A DNA stretch of 25,902 nt from JBDKTH01 sp964558295. Its GTDB lineage: Bacteria; Planctomycetota; Planctomycetia; Pirellulales; Thermoguttaceae. Below are positions 21,634 through 25,902 of the stretch, piece by piece (position 1 is the stretch's first letter; each line of letters starts with the position of its first letter). The DNA lies in NCBI GenBank assembly GCA_964558295.1, contig CAZLDQ010000065.1, forward strand, positions 1-25,902, given 5' to 3'. Below the pieces are notes generated by a model. That model was not told the DNA's origin. It searched no databases and saw only the letters and a program-made list of their open reading frames with translations. A program made the position numbers and the translations under genes.

Positions 21634-23023
21634 GCGGTCTTCCCGGATCGATGCGGTGAACGATGGTTTCGGAAGGATTGAACCCGAGCGTCCCCGACCA
21701 AGTCTCGTAGGGGCGATCCTTGCGCTCGTCCCCCTGGAAATAGGCCAGGTAAGTCATGACGTCGTCGGCGATGAACTCGTGTTCGCTGGGCGCCAGTTGG
21801 GTAGGGCGGTGAACGCGCCGCCAAGTCCCCGCGTTGAAGTACATCTGGTTGAGTACATACCCTTCGGCGTAGCTCGCATCCAGCGGGACGCTTTCGGCCG
21901 TGTGCGTATGCCCGTAAACGATGTGTTTCGAGCGGCGGTTGCGAAAATCCTGCTCGGCCATGGCCATTGCCGCGTAGGAATTCGATGTGGAGCCGCGAAG
22001 GCCATTGACCCACTGGAGAATGGAACTGGCCCAGCCGGTCGACAGCCGCTTGCTGAACTTCAAGACCTGTTGCAGGCCGTCCACCACGTCGTTGGGGCGC
22101 CACGTGTCGTGCTGATGGACAAAATCAATCGTCAGAAAATCGTCGACGATCCGATCCCAGACGCTTTTGACTCGCTTACGCATGGACGGCAATGGACAGG
22201 TTCGCTCCAGAATGCCGTCGATCCATACCGGGATCATCAGAAGCGGCCGGACATTGTCCATCTCGCGCAGGCCAAACACGGTACCGTCGGGTAAATCGTC
22301 GGCCAGTTGCTTTTCCACCTCCACGGCAAACCGGTTCAACAGCTCGATGACGATTACGTCGCCCAGACTGCTCGCGTCGCGGTCTCCCTCGAAATTCAAG
22401 GGGTCAAACAGATCGCCATGGCGAGCCGTGACTTTGTGGCGACGCATCGTCTGCAACAACTCGTCGCTTTCCACAATGTCGTGGGGAAACGGCGCGTCGG
22501 CCCGATTGGCCAACCCCATTTGACGCACGATCTTCTGCCGGAGTTCGTTCCAAGGCTCGCCCGAAAGGTGAAAGAACCAATCGTGATTGCCCACCATGTA
22601 GTGAATCCGAACCGGCACCGGCTGCGTGTGCCCCAGCGCTGGTCGCCCGTTGCGCAGCGCCGGCGCCACGCGAATCCCCTGCTCGGAGTTGAGATTCCGC
22701 AAGAGGCCCAGCGTCTCGTCGTTGCGTGCGAGAATCGCGTCGACAATCTGGTGGACCATCGTGGCCAGCGCGGGCGTGTCGGAATGGCTCCAGGGACGGA
22801 TGCACTGCTGGGCATTCCACTGCGTGGAACGGATCACATCCAACACGTCGCCCAACAGGACCAGATCCATCCGTTCGATTGGCCGGTAGTTCCCGTCGGC
22901 ACGCCAGGAGGCCGCTGCGGCCATCTCCTGCAGCCGTTCGGCAAAGATGGAAAACGCCCCAGGCGACACGGTCATGCCGCTAGTGCCGTCGGTCAGATGT
23001 AGGTCGCTGACTATGACCAGCAT
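21530..23023 (-). CDS. Calcineurin-like metallophosphoesterase
   Basis: 497 residues from ATG 23023, preceded by AGGGACGAGG. All metal-binding motifs are present in order: SDLHL (Asp7, His9), LLGDVLD (58-62), VGNHDW (GNHD 145-148), RHGD (His202) and YGHTHTAE (371-374). The gap of about 165 residues between the last two motifs holds an extra helical region (about 215-360) that is not part of the minimal fold. The C-terminal tail (from about 460) is Pro/Ala/Gly-rich and is encoded where the downstream hydrolase gene already begins. There is no signal peptide, so it is cytoplasmic. The family hydrolyses phosphomono- or diesters with a two-metal centre; the substrate is unknown. It is the first gene of a two-gene operon with the hydrolase. 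Confidence 0.88.
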   Translation of the reverse strand: MLVIVSDLHLTDGTSGMTVSPGAFSIFAERLQEMAAAASWRADGNYRPIERMDLVLLGDVLDVIRSTQWNAQQCIRPWSHSDTPALATMVHQIVDAILARNDETLGLLRNLNSEQGIRVAPALRNGRPALGHTQPVPVRIHYMVGNHDWFFHLSGEPWNELRQKIVRQMGLANRADAPFPHDIVESDELLQTMRRHKVTARHGDLFDPLNFEGDRDASSLGDVIVIELLNRFAVEVEKQLADDLPDGTVFGLREMDNVRPLLMIPVWIDGILERTCPLPSMRKRVKSVWDRIVDDFLTIDFVHQHDTWRPNDVVDGLQQVLKFSKRLSTGWASSILQWVNGLRGSTSNSYAAMAMAEQDFRNRRSKHIVYGHTHTAESVPLDASYAEGYVLNQMYFNAGTWRRVHRPTQLAPSEHEFIADDVMTYLAYFQGDERKDRPYETWSGTLGFNPSETIVHRIDPGRPHAPGEPLSASNLHGHTPHFPPAARAAGSVPAGRK

Positions 23024-23194
23024 GGCCTCGTCCCTTGGCGCAAGTGCGCAGCTCGTAACGGACGTTCCCCACTCATAGGTGTTTATCGGCGGCCGATTAC
23101 TCCGAACATAAGGTTTATTCCGTCTAATTAGCTCTTTGGCGGGGATTCCCGAAGTTCTCTTTCAATTGGGGCCCCCTGGTCGTGCAGTAGCTTG

Positions 23195-23260
23195 AGCATC
23201 CTGCTTGTTTAGCATAAGCATCCTGCTTGTGTAGCATAAGCATCCTGCTTGTGTAGTAGC
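23195..23260. repeat. Three tandem 22-bp repeats
   Basis: The unit begins AGCATCCTGCTTGTGTAGCA and ends TA. Copies start at 23195, 23217 and 23239. Copy 1 differs from copy 2 by one base (TTT for TGT) and copy 3 diverges after 18 bases. They abut without spacers. The core word GCATCCTGC recurs once more at 23292-23300. Confidence 0.9.
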
Positions 23261-23331
23261 ACATGTACCCTGTTTGTCTGCTGGAAGCGAGGCATCCTGC
23301 CTTGCTCTCCGCACCCAGCATGGGCGGTTGC

Positions 23332-23360
23332 TTGCTCATCCGTAGGGGGCGGACTATGAT
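23332..23360 (+). promoter_or_regulatory. Promoter of the large secreted glycosidase-like gene
   Basis: The -10 box TATGAT (23355-23360; five of six) lies 17 bases after TTGCTC (23332-23337; three of six). The leader would be about 40 bases, ending in the ribosome-binding site AAGGAG (23393-23398). Confidence 0.48.
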
Positions 23361-23405
23361 GGCGGTTAGTTCCGTGCGACCTGCCCCCTGCCAAGGAGAT
23401 CCGCC

Positions 23406-25826
23406 ATGAGATACACATGCCTGATCGGGGTGACCACAGCCATTTTCGCAACCTTGAGCCTGCGAGCCAGCCTTCACGCTGCCGATGGCCTTCCGGTGAA
23501 AACGGCCCTTGATGCGACCCTCGCCGGGGAGAATCTGCTCACGCCTGAAGCATGGTCGCGTTACGAAAAGGGATTCGAGCGCGAGGGGGACCTGTTTGTC
23601 TGCGACAATGGAACCGATGGCGAAGCGCGCCGCGGCGTGGCTCAAAGCGTCATACTCAATCAGACGAAGCCCGAGCCGATCATCGCCTCGGCCTGGAGCA
23701 AGGCGGAAGATGTCAGCGGTTCGCCCGACAGCAACTACTCGCTCTATCTCGATTTGGTCTACACCGACGGCACGCAGCTTTGGGGACAAACGGCCCAGTT
23801 TGCCACGGGCACTCATGACTGGCAGCGTCGTCAGGTGATTGTGATGCCTGAAAAACCGGTTCAGCGGTTGACCTGCTATACGCTCCTCCGTAGCCACCGC
23901 GGCAAGGCTTGGTTCCGCGATATCCAGTTGCGTGTGATCCAAGCACCCGAAGGGGCCACGACGTTTGACGGCGTGCCGACCGTGCGTCGCAAGGCGAGCG
24001 TCGAGGGGTTTCAGGTCCGCGACGTGGCCGCCGACTCGGATTTCGTCGAGATTCAGCGGGCAGCCCTCGGCCTGAAGCTGGAAACCTCCCAAACCGTGCA
24101 GAACGGTGTCACGTTCCTCGACGTGACCGTTACCGACACAACCGGCAGGGATCGGGCTGTCACGCTGTTCTACGTGATCCCGATCGAGGCCAAGGGGCTC
24201 CATTGGTTCCACGATCCGCGACAGACGCTGCCGGTCGAGCTGTCGCGGGAGTATATGAACGCCGCGAGTTTCCACGCGGGGGCCAACGGGCGTCTGTCAC
24301 GCTATCCGTTGGGTGCCGTGGCCAACACCGCGCAGGGCGTGGGCCTTGGGATCGACATGGCCCGGCCGGCCTTTTATCGGATCGGCTATAACTCCGGCAC
24401 GGGCGAGTTGTTTCTGGCCTACGACCTGGGGCTGACCCTGGAGAAGCCGACGGCCCACGTGCGGTTCTGCCGTTTTGACTTCAAGCCCGACTGGGGATTC
24501 CGCAGTGCGGTGGCCCGCTACTACGCGGTGTTTCCCGAGGCCTTCCGCTGCCGCACGCCCGAGCAGGGCCTCTGGATGCCGTTTGCCAAGATCAGCAAGG
24601 TGAGCGGCTGGGAGGATTTCGGGTTCAAGTTCAAGGAGGGCAACGATGAAACCAAGTGGGACGATGTGCACGGGATCATCACATTTCGCTACACGGAACC
24701 AATGACCTGGTGGATGGCGATGCCCAAGGAGATGCCCCGCACCCTCGACGCCGCGACGGCCGAGGCCAAGCGATTGGCCGACCAAGGCAATACGGCGGCC
24801 CAAGCCCTTTTCACGAGCGGCTACCGCAACGAGGCTGGCCAGTTCCCCGCCCGGCTACTCGACACGCCGTGGTGCAACGGCGCCGTTTGGAGCATGAACT
24901 CCATGCCGGGGATTCCCGGCGAGGTGACCCACTTCAAGAACCACTGGAACGCCAGACTTCGGGAAAATCTTTATGGTCCCAACCGCGAGGGCGACCTGGA
25001 CGGCGAGTACATCGATTCCAGCGAAGGCTACGTGACCGACGAGCTTGACTTCTGCCGAGCCCACTTCGCCGCAGCCGACACGCCGCTTTGTTTTGCCCTT
25101 GAAAGCCGCAAACCGGCGATTTTCCGTGGTCTGGTGGCCTTCGAGTATGTGCGCGGAATTGCCGACGACGTTCACGCCCTGGGCAAGTTGATGATGGCCA
25201 ACTCCACACCGAGCCGGCTTTGCTGGCTCGCGCCGCTCTTGGAGGTGATGGGCACCGAGACCGATTGGCACCGCCAAGGCCGCTGGATGCCGATGTCCGA
25301 CGCCGATTTGCTCTACCGCCGCACAATGTGCAAGGGCAAACCCTACTGTTTTCTGATGAACACGGTCTTCGAAGAGTTCTCCCACGAACTGGTTGAGAAG
25401 TATATGAAGCGTGCGTTGGCCTACGGGATGTTTCCCGGCTTCTTCAGCCACAACGCCTCCCAAGGGCATTACTTCACCCGGCCCGAGTTGTATGACCGCG
25501 ACCGGCCGCTCTTCAAGAAATATGTCCCCTTGTGCAAGCTTGTAGCTGAGGCCGGCTGGGAGCCGATCACCAATGTCCGGTCAAACGACAAGCGGATCTA
25601 TGTGGAACGTTTCGGCAACCGGTACCTGACCGTTTTGAACGACAGCCCCGAGCGGCGTACCGTCACCCTCACCCTCGACGGACAGCCCCCCGCCTCAATC
25701 CGTGAGTTGCTCAACGGTCAACGCCTCCCCTGCCAAGCCGGCCAACTCACGCTGACCCTCTCCGGCGAGGATGTCGCCGTGCTGGACGTCGATGGCTGGA
25801 AGCGACCTCATTGCTCCTCTGATTGA
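23406..25826 (+). CDS. Large secreted protein, probably an unassigned glycoside hydrolase
   Basis: 806 residues from ATG 23406, with AAGGAG seven bases upstream. A signal peptide (1-26, cleavage after LHA) is followed by a beta-sandwich, carbohydrate-binding-like region (about 40-185: LTPEAWSRYEKGFEREGDLF, SNYSLYLDLVYTDGTQLWGQ, GKAWFRDIQLRV) and a further beta domain to about 370. The middle (about 380-720) looks like a TIM-barrel hydrolase rich in Trp and acidic residues: WMPFAKISKVSGWEDFGFKF, DGEYIDSSEGYVTDELDF near 532-549 (Asp532, Glu534, Asp537, Glu540 as candidate catalytic acids), PLCFALESRKPAIFRGLVAF and GMFPGFFSHNASQGHYFT. The end (about 745-800) is a small beta domain (RYLTVLNDSPERRTVTLTLD). 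I do not recognise a numbered family. A secreted sugar-degrading role is inference from architecture. Confidence 0.72.
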   Translation: MRYTCLIGVTTAIFATLSLRASLHAADGLPVKTALDATLAGENLLTPEAWSRYEKGFEREGDLFVCDNGTDGEARRGVAQSVILNQTKPEPIIASAWSKAEDVSGSPDSNYSLYLDLVYTDGTQLWGQTAQFATGTHDWQRRQVIVMPEKPVQRLTCYTLLRSHRGKAWFRDIQLRVIQAPEGATTFDGVPTVRRKASVEGFQVRDVAADSDFVEIQRAALGLKLETSQTVQNGVTFLDVTVTDTTGRDRAVTLFYVIPIEAKGLHWFHDPRQTLPVELSREYMNAASFHAGANGRLSRYPLGAVANTAQGVGLGIDMARPAFYRIGYNSGTGELFLAYDLGLTLEKPTAHVRFCRFDFKPDWGFRSAVARYYAVFPEAFRCRTPEQGLWMPFAKISKVSGWEDFGFKFKEGNDETKWDDVHGIITFRYTEPMTWWMAMPKEMPRTLDAATAEAKRLADQGNTAAQALFTSGYRNEAGQFPARLLDTPWCNGAVWSMNSMPGIPGEVTHFKNHWNARLRENLYGPNREGDLDGEYIDSSEGYVTDELDFCRAHFAAADTPLCFALESRKPAIFRGLVAFEYVRGIADDVHALGKLMMANSTPSRLCWLAPLLEVMGTETDWHRQGRWMPMSDADLLYRRTMCKGKPYCFLMNTVFEEFSHELVEKYMKRALAYGMFPGFFSHNASQGHYFTRPELYDRDRPLFKKYVPLCKLVAEAGWEPITNVRSNDKRIYVERFGNRYLTVLNDSPERRTVTLTLDGQPPASIRELLNGQRLPCQAGQLTLTLSGEDVAVLDVDGWKRPHCSSD

Positions 25827-25902
25827 TTGAATGGAGTCGTATTCGTATTGGGGGCCTGCTTTTCTAGTTTGCTGTGGGGTGCGGTTGCAGGAGGGCGGCG
25901 CG
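25827..25902. other. Window end, no feature seen
   Basis: 76 bases after the last stop. No gene start, hairpin or repeat that I can support. Confidence 0.5.

Larger units (their letters stand above)
23024..23405. other. Divergent intergenic region with tandem repeats
   Basis: 382 bases between the phosphoesterase (minus) and the secreted glycosidase-like gene (plus). The first 170 bases hold the phosphoesterase leader, with A/T-rich stretches around 23090-23135 but no promoter that I can support. Then come the 22-bp tandem repeats (23195-23260), one more GCATCCTGC word at 23292-23300, and the plus-strand promoter and ribosome-binding site. Confidence 0.5.

Noticed and set aside
23195..23300. 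CRISPR array
   Set aside because: Repeats are contiguous 22-bp tandem units without spacers, and no cas gene is present.
23124..24275. Long minus-strand reading frame across the tandem repeats and the secreted glycosidase gene
   Set aside because: It is the shadow of the plus-strand gene extended through repeat DNA, without a ribosome-binding site or domain.

Overview
The window reads as a piece of a planctomycete chromosome, probably of the Pirellulales/Thermogutta type. This is inferred from family content: a prepilin-like DUF1559 gene followed by a small Thr/Gly-rich lipoprotein, a PEP-CTERM surface protein, a Tat-exported Gfo/Idh/MocA oxidoreductase, LL-diaminopimelate aminotransferase, and the SpoIIM/DUF4129/DUF4350/MoxR/DUF58 operon. 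The DNA is GC-rich by eye. I found no tRNA, rRNA, transposase, phage gene or CRISPR array.

Layout. Positions 1-5560 (+) hold the distal part of a tightly packed operon: SpoIIM-like membrane protein (5' end cut off), a multi-pass membrane protein, DUF4129, DUF4350, a MoxR AAA+ ATPase and a DUF58 protein. Starts overlap or nearly touch the preceding stops. This is the widespread MoxR/DUF58 envelope-associated module. Positions 5561-8093 (-) carry a helical-repeat lipoprotein and dapL (lysine/peptidoglycan precursor synthesis). Positions 8398-11893 (+) carry a LamG/PEP-CTERM secreted protein, a DUF1559 prepilin-like gene interrupted by one in-frame TGA, and its companion lipoprotein. Positions 12074-14650 (+) carry cysK, an unknown gene behind a structured leader, and a DUF2721 membrane protein. 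Positions 14675-17160 (-) carry an unknown secreted protein and a Tat-signal oxidoreductase. Position 17559 starts a PAS/histidine-kinase-like sensor (+). Positions 18748-23023 (-) hold a Tat-exported clan GH-A glycosidase and an overlapping pair (metallophosphoesterase plus serine alpha/beta-hydrolase). A large secreted glycosidase-like protein (+) ends the window.

The most unusual signals are non-coding. (1) A family of imperfect palindromes built from GAATG/CATTC words sits at four gene junctions. One copy supplies the start codon and first ~29 codons of the DUF4350 gene, another supplies or overlaps stop codons of two convergent genes, and a related heptamer repeat ends DUF4350 and occupies the MoxR initiation region. 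(2) A 41-nt element with a 19-nt identical core occurs just after the DUF1559 gene and again right before the start codon of the sensor kinase. (3) The 277-nt gap between DUF1559 and its lipoprotein is full of nested hairpins and has a 31-codon ORF with a strong ribosome-binding site. (4) The unknown gene at 13276 has a consensus-like promoter whose transcript would start at a 12-bp stem with a mutually exclusive alternative pairing, which looks like a regulatory leader RNA.
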